36,279 bases of DNA from CAYINJ01 sp964364745 (GTDB taxonomy: Bacteria > Patescibacteriota > Patescibacteriia > JACRDY01), in assembly GCA_964364745.1 (NCBI GenBank), contig CAYINJ010000002.1, positions 1-36,279 on the forward strand, written 5' to 3'. Made by a program: the position numbers and the translations under genes. This document shows, piece by piece, positions 1-8,864 of this stretch. The first letter of the stretch is position 1; every line of letters starts with the position of its first letter. The notes below the pieces were generated by a model. It was not told the DNA's origin and did not search any database. It worked only from the letters and a program-made list of their open reading frames with translations.

Positions 1-175
1 GTTTGGGACGAGGTTTTCCCCGCGGTTCCACCCAATTTCCCTCAGCCGTTGGCTGGGGCGCTTCTTTGTGGTTTGTTTAGTCCCGCTTGCCCCGCCAGCG
101 GCGAGGTGAACAGAGAGATGCAGCCATCTAAGCCACACCGGACGGGTGGTGTCCGTCCCAATCACTCACCTAGCT
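1..175 (-). promoter_or_regulatory. T-box riboswitch leader (gene lies beyond left edge)
   Basis: Read on the minus strand, the leader contains the T-box signature GGGTGGAACCGCG at 33-21, followed by CGTCCC. These bases fold as a complete antiterminator at 35-3: outer helix TTGGG with CCCAA, a TGGA bulge that would pair with the uncharged tRNA acceptor end, and an inner helix CGGGG with CCTCG. Upstream, AGGTGA (171-166) pairs with TCACCT (109-104) to close a stem I of about 65 nt that contains a GGACGG/CCGTCC hairpin. T-box leaders usually control aminoacyl-tRNA synthetase or amino-acid genes by sensing one uncharged tRNA. The regulated gene, any terminator alternative and the specifier codon cannot be read here. 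The T-box call is strong; the amino acid is unknown. Confidence 0.85.
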
Positions 176-198
176 AGTGTACTTCGGCTTAGATCAGC

Positions 199-204
199 TG
201 TCAA
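199..204 (-). promoter_or_regulatory. -35 box of T-box leader promoter (-10 at 176-181)
   Basis: On the minus strand a perfect TTGACA is followed after exactly 17 bases by TACACT at 176-181. This is a near-consensus sigma70-type promoter just past the stop of the preceding minus-strand gene at 212. Transcription would start near 169-172, at the first strand of the T-box leader's basal stem. Confidence 0.75.
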
Positions 205-211
205 TCCTAGT

Positions 212-1408
212 TTATTCCAAACCCTCAACCCGAATGTTGATGTGATCCAGTAGTTGCGGCACCCGCTTTACCCAGAACGGGAAGAAATCAACCTTGATCG
301 ACTGAATCAACTGCTGCGATTTAAAGTAGTTGTCTAGCTCTTGTTTGGTCAAACCCTTGAGTCGATCTTTGGCCAAGATATCGCTATTGAGTCGAATCAC
401 GGCCACCCCAGGCAAAGTGACCTTCACGGTCGCCGTTTTGGCCGCCACATCAATCTGCTCGATGGCATAGGACAACTGATCATAACTGGCGGTCAACAGC
501 TGCTGATCAGCCGGCAAGCTCTGGCGCAATTTCTTTTCGGCTAATCGCACCAGCGTTTCGCGGTCGAAGAACACGCCGCTGATAGTCGCCTTGATCTTCA
601 TGGAAAATTGGGAAGTCGCTTCATCGGCCACGGCACTGGGCGTCACTGCTTGGGGCACGACGGTGACGGCTTTGGCTACTTTCGTATCCACCCCCAAGTC
701 CCGCATGGTTTGGTCTTCCAACTGCTGCAGTAAACTACTTTGAGCGTTGGTCAAGTCATCAGCCGACACCACCATGATCTTCTGCTCCCCGACCGCGATC
801 GGGGTAATACTAGTGGCATAGATTTTATCTTGGATCGCTACCCACAGCGCCGGCAAGGTCAGCTTAGTGCCGGCCGGTAGTGGCTGGCCACTTAACGCCG
901 CCGGATCATCAGCATAGACATTAACCTCAACTGAACCACCGACCGGCAGATCAACGCGATCCGTCGTGTGGAGCAGAATGCCATTATCGGCTAACAGTCG
1001 CGTCGTGGCCAAGAGGGGCTGCGGTCGTCGGTAGTCATTGGTCAGTTTGACCCGACCAACGATCTCTGACGGCGCGGCCTGACTGCCAGTGGCCGGAAAT
1101 TGTTTTTCACCTTCGATTGCCCGTTGGAAAAAGACGCCATTCATCTGTTCCGGGGCCGGCCCGTCCGTTCCCTCGACGACTGGCACGGTAAACTCGACCA
1201 CCACGTCTTGCGGCTTTGGAATCACGGAGATCGTCGCCGAGACAAACGAAGCGTAGCCAATAATCACGACTAGCAGCGCGGCTAAGACCACAAAACTCAT
1301 CACCACCCGGCGATAGACGTGCAGCGACGGAGCGGCTTTGCCCGTTAGTTTGGCTGGCGTTTTCTTGGCCGTCACGGCCTTGGTCGAGCTGGTTTTCTTG
1401 GTAGGCAT
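212..1408 (-). CDS. Membrane-anchored extracellular hypothetical protein
   Basis: This 398-residue protein has a Lys/Ala/Thr-rich N-terminus, one strong membrane segment at about residues 34-56, and a long outside domain. That domain is rich in beta-strand-type sequence, with several Thr/Val-rich stretches (about 60-240) and an alpha/beta region near the C-terminus. The topology is N-in with the body outside, like the anchored, baseplate-J-like annotated proteins common in CPR genomes, but I see no diagnostic motif and assign no reaction. It lies 45 bases after dnaE and has its own promoter inside the dnaE 3' end. The ATG at 1408 is the natural start, because the promoter's predicted RNA begins about 20 bases before it. 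There is no Shine-Dalgarno sequence. The T-box promoter begins 8 bases after its stop. Confidence 0.8.
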   Translation of the reverse strand: MPTKKTSSTKAVTAKKTPAKLTGKAAPSLHVYRRVVMSFVVLAALLVVIIGYASFVSATISVIPKPQDVVVEFTVPVVEGTDGPAPEQMNGVFFQRAIEGEKQFPATGSQAAPSEIVGRVKLTNDYRRPQPLLATTRLLADNGILLHTTDRVDLPVGGSVEVNVYADDPAALSGQPLPAGTKLTLPALWVAIQDKIYATSITPIAVGEQKIMVVSADDLTNAQSSLLQQLEDQTMRDLGVDTKVAKAVTVVPQAVTPSAVADEATSQFSMKIKATISGVFFDRETLVRLAEKKLRQSLPADQQLLTASYDQLSYAIEQIDVAAKTATVKVTLPGVAVIRLNSDILAKDRLKGLTKQELDNYFKSQQLIQSIKVDFFPFWVKRVPQLLDHINIRVEGLE

Positions 1409-1435
1409 AAGTCAAAAATATAGTTGCTATTGTCC

Positions 1436-1464
1436 AGTATACTGACTTCTGGGCTATCTGTCCA
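1436..1464 (-). promoter_or_regulatory. Promoter for the 212-1408 gene
   Basis: The minus strand shows TGGACA (1464-1459), a 17-base spacer, then TATACT (1441-1436). The -35 box lies within the last codons of dnaE. The predicted RNA start near 1429 leaves a 5' leader of about 20 bases before the ATG at 1408. Confidence 0.6.
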
Positions 1465-3411
1465 CCAAAACGCTACCGGGGCCGATCAGGGTTTCCAGCT
1501 CGCGGCCGACGTCGGGGTTGTCATTGACACTAAACGGGGTCTTAATCCGCTGCCATTTTCCCTGGTGCTGAATTAACAACCAGACCGGGCGCGGGCCGGG
1601 ATAGCGACCAATCACCGTCTTGATTTGTTCCGCGACCGGCGGCTCGGGTGGGGCCAAGAGCCGCAAGGTCATCAGCGGACCGGTCGGCTCGGGTGAGGCC
1701 GAGAGCCGCGCCGGCGGCGGAGTTGATGGGCTGGTGCTACTCTCGCTGCGGTGGTAGCCGTTACGCAGCCGAATCGGTCCGCGATAATTTTGCATAATGG
1801 TTTCCAACTGCTCCGTCCTAACCACTTCGCCTCGCTCGACCACGACTTTCATTTCGCCGTCTTTATCCGACAATCGCCCTTCGACCAGGACAAGAGTGTC
1901 TTCGAGCCAGCGCTCCCCCACCGACTGGACAATCGACGGGAAGAGAATTAACTCCGCCGATCCACTGCCGTCTTCGATCCGGATAAAGAGCATCGCGTCC
2001 CCTTTCCGGGTAAAAATTTTTTTCCGCGCCGTGATGACTCCCGCCACCCGCACGCCCTCATGGCCTTGCTTCAACAATTCCCCTAATTGACTGCAGCGCG
2101 CCGTGATGGCCGATAATTCTTGGGCAAATTCTTTATAGGGGTGTTCGGTGACGTACAGGCCGAGGTATTCTTTTTCCCACAATCCCCGCTCCCGCTTGGT
2201 GGCTGACGGCACTGGATCAAGTTGGAGTGTTAACGCCGGCCCAACACTGGTCGCCGAAAACAAACTGACTTGGGCGGAGTCGCTGGCGGCTTGCGCTTCT
2301 TTGGAAAACCGCAAAATCTTTTCCAGGTTATAAAGCACGGCGTTGCGCTCGATCAAGCCATCCAACGCGCCGGCCTTGGCTAAACTTTCCAGGGCTTTTT
2401 TATTCAAATCCTTGGGGCTCATCCGCAGGAGAAAGTCCTCGAAATCCCGATATGGGCCATTGGCTTTGCGGTCATGAATGACGGCTTTGGCCGCCGATTC
2501 ACCGAAATTTTTAATCGCCGACAAGCCAAACCGAATGCGGGGCTGTTTGGTCCCCAAGCTTTCGGCCACGGCGGTGAAGGTGGTGAAACTTTCGTTGATA
2601 TCCGGGGGCAGGACTTCGATGCCCATCTGTTTGCAATCATCGACTTCGATCGTCACTCGATCCAGGTCGTGTTGATCAGATGTTAGCAGTGAGGCCATAA
2701 ACTCCACCGGGTAATTGGCTTTGAAATAAGCGGTCTGATAGGCAATAATCGCGTAGCAAGCCGCGTGTGACCGGTTGAAGCCGTATTTAGCAAATGGCGG
2801 GAAGAGTTCCCAAATCTCTTTGGCCACGCGGTGATCAATGCCATTCTTGATCATCCCGCTAATTAGCTTCTCCTCTTGGGCATTAAGCAGTTCTTGGATT
2901 TTTTTGCCGATGGCTTTGCGCAAGGTGTCAGCTTCCGCCAGCGTAAACCCGGCTAAATCTTGAGCAATGCGCATCATTTGCTCTTGGTAGACGCCAATGC
3001 CATAGGTCTGCCCCAAGACCGGCTCAAGTTTGGGGTGAATATACTCAATCTTTTTTTGACCGTGTTTACGAGCGATGAAGTCCGGAATCAGTTCCATTGG
3101 CCCCGGTCGATACAGCGCGACCATGGCGATGATGTCTTCTAAGATCGAGGGTTTAAGTTGTTTCAAATACCGCTTCATGCCGGCGGACTCCAACTGAAAG
3201 ACACCGGTCGTGTCACCTCGCTGGAGGAGCTTAAAAGTCGTCAGGTCAGCCATCGGTAAAGTGTCGAGATCATACTTTTTGCCGTGGATTTTTTCGATCA
3301 CTTCAATCGTGTTTTCCAAAATCGTCAGGTTCTTCAATCCCAAGAAGTCAATTTTTAATAGTCCCAGGGCTTCGATTGGCCCCAGGGAGTATTGGCAAAT
3401 AATTGTCTCAT
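1454..3411 (-). CDS. dnaE: DNA polymerase III subunit alpha, C-terminal part (frameshifted)
   Basis: This is the downstream part of the replicative polymerase DnaE. In this frame the homology starts at about 3411 with GDETIICQYS, upstream of the first ATG at 3343. Starting at that ATG would give 629 residues but would drop the KIDFLG segment, which carries the third catalytic aspartate of the palm (Asp555 of E. coli DnaE). Further on come the fingers (YGFNRSHAACYA region), a helix-hairpin-helix region, and an OB-fold (VRVAGVITARKKIF to AELILFPS) at about 420-510 of the ORF. A Pro/Ser-rich linker and a short tail follow. It must form one protein with the 4980-3411 part; at the junction about 10-12 residues usual in the family are also missing. 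Either the gene is damaged or the assembly is wrong. Confidence 0.9.
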
Positions 3412-4980
3412 CACCGGAGCTGGGGTAATCAGCACGCCGCAGGCGTGCGTGGAAGTATGTCGGCAGTTATCTTCGATCCGCTTGGCGGTATCAATCAAGG
3501 TCTTGGCGTCGGCTTCAGTGTCATACATTTTTTTCAATTCCGGCTCGCGCTCGAGCGCTTCATCCAGCGACGCGAAGGTCGGAATCAGCTTGGAGATTTT
3601 GTCGCCGTAGGCGTAGGGTAAACCCAACACCCGGCCGGTATCGCGGATCGCCGCTCGGGCGGCCATCGTCCCAAAGGTAATAATCTGGGCGACGTGATCA
3701 TGACCATACTTGGCTTCGACGTAGCGAATAACTTCATCGCGCCGGGTATCAGCAAAGTCCAAATCAATATCCGGCATAGAAATCCGCTCCGGGTTGAGAA
3801 ACCGTTCAAACAGTAGTTCAAACTTGATCGGATCGACGTTGGTGATGTTGGTCAGATACGAGACGATCGATCCAGCCGCCGAACCACGCCCCGGACCGAC
3901 GACAATGCCATTATCTTTGGCCCAGTTCACAAAATCAGACACGATCAAGAAATATGACGCGTAGCCGGTCTTTTTAATCACTCCTAACTCATAAGTCAAC
4001 CGGTCGAGGACCACCTGACTGGGAGTGGCGCCATAGCGGCGAGGCAGACCTTGCTGACAGAGGTCGGCCAGATATTCATCGGCGGTCTGACTGGCTGGCA
4101 CCGCAAAAGTCGGCAGTTTAATTTCGCCGAGTTTCAATTCAAAGTTACACTGCTCGGCAATTCGGACCGTATTCGTCACCGCTGCCGGCACATCGGCGAA
4201 GTCAGCGGCCATCTGCTCCGGGCTCTTGAATGAGGCATCGATGTCGAGCAAGCACAGCCGGTTCGGGTCGCTTTTGAGCTTCTTCATCTGCAGACAAAGC
4301 AAAACGTCTTGGGCTTCGGCGTCAGCTGGCTCAATATAGTGCGTGTCAGCCGTAGCGACCAGCGCCACGTTTAATTTTTTACCCCACTCTTTGAGCGCGG
4401 CGTTAACTATGGTCTGCTCCGGCATGGTCGGGTGGTGCTGAAGCTCCAAATAAAAATTGTCCGGACCGAACACGCGCTGAAATCGCTTGATCAGTTCCTC
4501 GGTCTTGGCGGCGTCGCCGGCCAAAATCGATTGGGGAATCTCGCCTTGGACGCAAGCCGACAAGGCGATCAGGCCTTCGTGGTATTCCTCCAATAATTCC
4601 CAATCGATCCGCGGTTTGTAGTAAAAACCCTCTAAGTGCGCCCGCGAAGTTAGTTTCAGTAAATTCTGATACCCGGTGGCATTTTTGACCAACAGGACTA
4701 GGTGATAGCGGACTTCATCAATCCGCGGCCGTTTGTTCAATCGGCCGTTCGGCGCCACGTAGGCCTCCACCCCGATGATCGGTTTGATCCCGGCTTTGGT
4801 GCATTTTTGATAAAACTCAACCACCCCATACATGGCCCCGTGATCGGTCAGGGCGATGGCGGACATCCCATACTCTTTGGCCTTGGCCACTAACTGCGGC
4901 ACTTTTGACAAGCCATCGAGCAAACTGTAATGCGAGTGGGTGTGGAGATGGACAAAACTCATAGGGGGAGAAAACGACAA
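3355..4980 (-). CDS. dnaE: DNA polymerase III subunit alpha, N-terminal part (frameshifted)
   Basis: The N-terminal part of DnaE begins with a PHP domain: FVHLHTHSHYSLLDG at residues 9-23, ALTDHGAMYG near 42-51, then VGVEAYV. The palm follows, with the catalytic motif PDIDLDFAD (Asp404 and Asp406). The family-like sequence runs to CGVLITPAP near residue 521. After that the frame reads about 20 unrelated residues (MRQLFANTPW onward) and stops at 3355, while the expected sequence continues in another frame. The start ATG at 4980 directly precedes the PHP domain, which agrees with the family. No Shine-Dalgarno sequence is present. A large hairpin sits just upstream at 4989-5040. Confidence 0.9.
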   Translation of the reverse strand: MSFSPPMSFVHLHTHSHYSLLDGLSKVPQLVAKAKEYGMSAIALTDHGAMYGVVEFYQKCTKAGIKPIIGVEAYVAPNGRLNKRPRIDEVRYHLVLLVKNATGYQNLLKLTSRAHLEGFYYKPRIDWELLEEYHEGLIALSACVQGEIPQSILAGDAAKTEELIKRFQRVFGPDNFYLELQHHPTMPEQTIVNAALKEWGKKLNVALVATADTHYIEPADAEAQDVLLCLQMKKLKSDPNRLCLLDIDASFKSPEQMAADFADVPAAVTNTVRIAEQCNFELKLGEIKLPTFAVPASQTADEYLADLCQQGLPRRYGATPSQVVLDRLTYELGVIKKTGYASYFLIVSDFVNWAKDNGIVVGPGRGSAAGSIVSYLTNITNVDPIKFELLFERFLNPERISMPDIDLDFADTRRDEVIRYVEAKYGHDHVAQIITFGTMAARAAIRDTGRVLGLPYAYGDKISKLIPTFASLDEALEREPELKKMYDTEADAKTLIDTAKRIEDNCRHTSTHACGVLITPAPVMRQLFANTPWGQSKPWDY

Positions 4981-4988
4981 AGGGAAAA

Positions 4989-5040
4989 GGAGTCAGGGGG
5001 ATGACGGCTCAACGATGAGAACCGGCATGCCCCCGACTCC
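4989..5040 (-). terminator. Large hairpin terminator/attenuator upstream of dnaE
   Basis: GGAGTC-GGGGG and CCCCC-TGACTCC pair as an 11-bp stem with one bulged base; the roughly 28-base interior can pair further. On the minus strand it is followed by CCTTTTCCCTTTG, an interrupted T-rich tract. It most likely ends the murI-rseP-pheST-5067 operon. Because dnaE starts only 9 bases later, it could also attenuate read-through into dnaE. Confidence 0.55.
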
Positions 5041-5066
5041 TCGGGGTTTGATGAAGAGCTCCGACT

Positions 5067-5375
5067 TTATTTTTTGCGTTTAGTTTTGACTGGTTCGGTT
5101 CCGGTCGCGGCGGAGCGAGCGATAAAAAATTTGACTAGCTGGCCAACACTGTCGGCCAGCAGGCCGAGATGGCTGGTTGATTTTTCAAACTTCCCCTTGG
5201 CGGCGTCAATCACACTATTCACTTTCCCGATCACGGTTTGCAGGCCGCGAGTCAGCTCGTAGCCCTGCTTGAGCAACATGGCCACATAGTACAACATCCA
5301 ACACAAAAACACCGTCAGCCACAAGACACAAAAGGACAAGACAACAAAAAAGAGGTCTTTGGATGTTTCGAGCAT
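5067..5375 (-). CDS. Small membrane protein with amphipathic tail, unknown function
   Basis: This 102-residue protein has one or two closely spaced hydrophobic segments at about residues 8-36. A helical region (about 40-75) resembles the coiled membrane-proximal helix of DUF948-type small proteins, and the end is very basic (KTKRKK). I recognise no family with certainty. It is the last gene of the operon after pheT, with a 17-base gap, so its start at 5375 is well placed. The following hairpin at 4989-5040 probably ends its transcript. Confidence 0.7.
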   Translation of the reverse strand: MLETSKDLFFVVLSFCVLWLTVFLCWMLYYVAMLLKQGYELTRGLQTVIGKVNSVIDAAKGKFEKSTSHLGLLADSVGQLVKFFIARSAATGTEPVKTKRKK

Positions 5376-5392
5376 AGAGAGCGATTAGGTTT

Positions 5393-7831
5393 TTATTTTC
5401 GTAAGGTCGCGCCAAATTCTTCGGTCAAGGCGGCTAGGATTTTGGCTTCCACCATGTCAACTTCGACGCTGGTCAGTGTCCGATCGGCTTGATAGGTCAC
5501 GTGCCAGGCCAAGCTCCGTTGACCTGCCGGTATTGTACCACCAACGTACTCGTCAAACAACTCGATCTCCGCGACCAACGGCTGGCCGGCGGTTCGGATC
5601 GCTTGACGCAGTTCTTCCCAGGGCACGGTGGTGGCCAAGATCATGGCCATATCGCGGACCACGGCCGGATGTTTGGCTAATGGCCGGTAGATTTTAGTTG
5701 CCCCAGCGGCCGCGACTAGAGGCGGCAGCGAGAGCTCAAAGACACCAACTAACGGCCCAACATCATGAGCGACAGCCACTGACTGGCGCAGCTCACCCAC
5801 GAAACCCACGCTCTGTCCTCGGACAAAGACGACTAAGCTGCGGGCTGGTTCATAATACGGCGGCACGTCGCCGGTCGATTCCAGATAAAAATCGGCGCCC
5901 AGATGTTCTAACAGCGCCTCCACCATCCCTTTAACCACATAAAACGGCGACCGCTGGCCCGCTGCTACCACCGCGCCAGCGACTCGTCGCTCTTGGTCGG
6001 GCAACGTCTGATCACTGCCCGGCCGTTGCAATTCAGTGCCCGCGGCTGGACTAAATACTCGCCCCACTTCGATCAGTCGCATCGTGGAGTAAAATCGGAG
6101 ATTGGCCGCCACATTCTGGACCAGATTCATCAGCAGCGTACTGCGGAGCAATCCTTGGTCGGCGGACAAAGCATTCTTCAAGGCCAAGTGATCAGCCGGG
6201 TTTAAGCCAAACGCGACCACTTGGGTCGGACTGACAAAGGAATAGTTAAGCGTCTCGGTCGCGGCGATGCTACCGGTCAGGAAATGTTTAATCGTGCTGG
6301 CCAAGGCCAACTCCGGATCAGCGACTGGCACGGTCAAACTAGCGGTCGGCAACGCGGTGGGTAGCGCATCATAGCCGTAAAGCCGCGCCACTTCTTCAAC
6401 CAGATCTTCAGCGATCCGTAAATCACCATGGCGCCAAAACGGCACGGTGACGGTCCACGGTCCTTTCTTGGTTTCTTTGATCACCAAGCCGAGGCGAGAC
6501 AAAGTGTCACGGATCCACTCCGCGGTGATGTCGGCGCCGATCCGCTCCGCGATCCAGGCCGGGGTACAGTCGATGGTCACCGGCGGCTGGTCAGTCACAT
6601 TAACATCAATCACTTTACTGGCCACGACCGCCCCGGGAATCAGCTCTTGGGTCAGCGCTACTGCCCGCTGCAGGGCCAGCTCGGCCAGCACCGGGTCGAT
6701 ATTTTTTTCAAACCGAGCGCTGGATTCGCTGCGGAGGTTTAAGCGCAAGGAGGTTTGGCGCACCGCGCCGGCGGCAAAGTTGGCGGATTCAAAGACGATG
6801 GTTTTAGTCGAATCGGTAATGCCGCTGGCTTCGCCCCCCATGATCCCGGCGATGGCCAGTGGTCTGGCTCCATCCCGAATCATCAGCATGTCAGCGCTCA
6901 TAGTTCGTTCCTGGCCATCGAGCGTCATGAAGGTCTCGCCGTCCGTTGCTGGGCCGACGACGATCTGGCCGTCCGTCACTTGCCGATAATCAAAAGCGTG
7001 CAGGGGTTGCCCCAACTCCAACATGACATAGTTGGTAATATCAACAATCACATTGATCGGGCGGATGCCGGCCGCCTCCAGCCGGCTCGTCATCCACGCC
7101 GGCGACGGCGCGACTGTCACTTTATCTATCACGACCGCCAGATACCGCCGACACTTTTGTTTGTCGGCCACGGTGACCACTAGGGGCTTATGTTTGCTGC
7201 GGCTGGGTTTTATTTTAACTGGCGCCGGTGTGGTAAACGGCACTTTCAGGGCGGCGGCCAGTTCGCGCGCCAAACCCCAATGTCCCCACAAATCCGCCCG
7301 ATGGGTCATTGATTTATTATCAATGTCTAACACGGCATCATCTAAGCCGAGCGCGGCGGCTAGCGGCGTGCCGCTGGTGACGTTTAAGGCCGACAAATCA
7401 GCAATCTCTCGCTCGCCGCCGGGAAAGAGGTGACTCAAACCCAGTTCGCTGCTGGCACAAACCATGCCGTCACTGTTGACCCCGCGGATCTTGGCCGGTT
7501 TGATTTCAGCTAACTCGCCACCGGGCCACTGAACAGTCGCGCCGACCTTGGCTAAGGCGACTAACATCCCGGCGGCCACGTTGGTGCCGCCACAGACCAC
7601 TTCAACGGTCCGACTGCCGGTATCGACTTCGAGGACTGACAACTTATCAGCGTTGGGATGGGGTTTAACGGTCAAGATTTTGGCGACGACAATCTGATCA
7701 AGGTTGGCGGCCAGCCGCTGGACGGATTCGACTTCCACGGTGGTCAGCGTCAGCTTGGCCGCCACGTCTTCGGCCGTAAAGCCCTTGGGCAGCTCGACAA
7801 ATTGTTTCAGCCAGTTGAATGAAACGCGCAT
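5393..7831 (-). CDS. pheT: Phenylalanyl-tRNA synthetase beta subunit
   Basis: The beta subunit pairs with PheS to charge tRNA-Phe. The protein begins MRVSFNWLKQFVELPKG, the usual PheT start. Domains in order are a tRNA-binding OB domain (about 40-150), the B3/B4 editing domain (MTHRADLWGHWGLARELAA near 190-210, then the HAFDYRQV region), B5 (about 400-470), the catalytic-like domain, and the C-terminal FDX-ACB domain (KHPAVVRDMAMIL to the end). I chose the ATG at 7831, one base after the pheS stop. The longer reading back to 7888 would add 19 unrelated residues from inside pheS. The length of 812 residues is normal for the family. Confidence 0.97.
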   Translation of the reverse strand: MRVSFNWLKQFVELPKGFTAEDVAAKLTLTTVEVESVQRLAANLDQIVVAKILTVKPHPNADKLSVLEVDTGSRTVEVVCGGTNVAAGMLVALAKVGATVQWPGGELAEIKPAKIRGVNSDGMVCASSELGLSHLFPGGEREIADLSALNVTSGTPLAAALGLDDAVLDIDNKSMTHRADLWGHWGLARELAAALKVPFTTPAPVKIKPSRSKHKPLVVTVADKQKCRRYLAVVIDKVTVAPSPAWMTSRLEAAGIRPINVIVDITNYVMLELGQPLHAFDYRQVTDGQIVVGPATDGETFMTLDGQERTMSADMLMIRDGARPLAIAGIMGGEASGITDSTKTIVFESANFAAGAVRQTSLRLNLRSESSARFEKNIDPVLAELALQRAVALTQELIPGAVVASKVIDVNVTDQPPVTIDCTPAWIAERIGADITAEWIRDTLSRLGLVIKETKKGPWTVTVPFWRHGDLRIAEDLVEEVARLYGYDALPTALPTASLTVPVADPELALASTIKHFLTGSIAATETLNYSFVSPTQVVAFGLNPADHLALKNALSADQGLLRSTLLMNLVQNVAANLRFYSTMRLIEVGRVFSPAAGTELQRPGSDQTLPDQERRVAGAVVAAGQRSPFYVVKGMVEALLEHLGADFYLESTGDVPPYYEPARSLVVFVRGQSVGFVGELRQSVAVAHDVGPLVGVFELSLPPLVAAAGATKIYRPLAKHPAVVRDMAMILATTVPWEELRQAIRTAGQPLVAEIELFDEYVGGTIPAGQRSLAWHVTYQADRTLTSVEVDMVEAKILAALTEEFGATLRK

Positions 7832-7832
7832 A

Positions 7833-8861
7833 CTAAAATTGTTCCAAGAAGCGTAAGTCGCCGGATTGCAGCAAACGCACATCATCAATGTTGTACTGGA
7901 GCATGGTCAGCCGATCCCAGCCGAAACCAAAAGCAAAGGCGGAGTAGGCCGTGGGGTCAATGCCGCCAGCCTGCAACACTTTTGGATGGACTAGACCGGC
8001 GCCGAACACTTCCAGCCAGCCGGTTTGCTTGCAGACCCGACAGCCCTGGCCGCGGCACAAGAAACAGGTCACTTCGCCGTTGACGCCCGGCTCGACGAAC
8101 GGATAAAACTTCGGCCGGAGACGGACTTTGGTCCCTTCACCATAGAGCTTGACCGCCACTAGCTGAAGCACCGCCTTAAGATGAGCCATGGTGATGTTGG
8201 TATCCACCATTAGTCCTTCCAGTTGATAGAAAGTGTGTTCATGCCTGGCGTCAGTGGCCTCATGGCGAAAGACGCGACCGCGGGCTACCAGCCGCAGTGG
8301 CGCGCCATATTGCCGCATCGCCCGCACTTGCATGGCCGAGGTGTGGGTCCGCAACAGCCGGCGATTCTGCGGATCGCCCGTGCTACCCTCGTCGAGGAAA
8401 AAGGTGTCTTGCATATCCCGCGCCGGGTGATCAGCCGGAATGTTGAGGGCTTCAAAATTGAAATACTCCGACTCGACTTCCGGTCCGTCAGTGATCATAA
8501 AACCCAGCGACGAGAAGAGTTGCTCCAGCCGTTCTTGGACTTGAGTTAACGGATGGAGGTGGCCCACCGGCATGGCCGTACCCGGCAAAGTGGTATCGAT
8601 CGCTGACTGGGTGGCCAACCCTGATAACTGCTGGCGGACTTTGGCCACCTCTTTGGTGACCGCCGTTTTGATGTCGTTGGCCAGCTGGCCCAAATTAGCT
8701 TTCTCTTCTGCCGAGAGGTCTTTTAACTGCCGCAAAACGGCCGTCAGCTCCCCTTTGCGGCCGAGGTATTTGACTTCAAAATCACGCAAGGCCTCGCGAT
8801 TAGCAATCGTCTTGAGCTCGGCAGTAATTTGTTGTTGAAGTTTTTTTAATTGCTCAAGCAT
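7833..8861 (-). CDS. pheS: Phenylalanyl-tRNA synthetase alpha subunit
   Basis: This is the catalytic alpha subunit of the class II synthetase, 342 residues and normal in length. It has the N-terminal coiled-coil arm (about 1-85) and motif 2 (GRVFRHEATDARHEHTFYQLEG) around residues 195-220. A Cys-containing insert (CFLCRGQGCRVCKQTGW, four Cys) is seen in many PheS. Motif 3 (AFGFGWDRLTML) lies near the C-terminus. It starts 3 bases after rseP and ends next to pheT, so the two subunits are made together. No T-box or attenuator is visible in front of pheS itself. Confidence 0.97.
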   Translation of the reverse strand: MLEQLKKLQQQITAELKTIANREALRDFEVKYLGRKGELTAVLRQLKDLSAEEKANLGQLANDIKTAVTKEVAKVRQQLSGLATQSAIDTTLPGTAMPVGHLHPLTQVQERLEQLFSSLGFMITDGPEVESEYFNFEALNIPADHPARDMQDTFFLDEGSTGDPQNRRLLRTHTSAMQVRAMRQYGAPLRLVARGRVFRHEATDARHEHTFYQLEGLMVDTNITMAHLKAVLQLVAVKLYGEGTKVRLRPKFYPFVEPGVNGEVTCFLCRGQGCRVCKQTGWLEVFGAGLVHPKVLQAGGIDPTAYSAFAFGFGWDRLTMLQYNIDDVRLLQSGDLRFLEQF

Positions 8862-8864
8862 ATT

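Noticed and set aside
6447..6989. A 180-residue plus-strand frame within pheT
   Set aside because: It is antisense to a fully recognisable gene, has no motifs, and its composition is explained by the pheT codons.
7832..7888. Longer N-terminus for PheT
   Set aside because: It overlaps pheS and adds 19 unrelated residues before the standard MRVSFNWL start.
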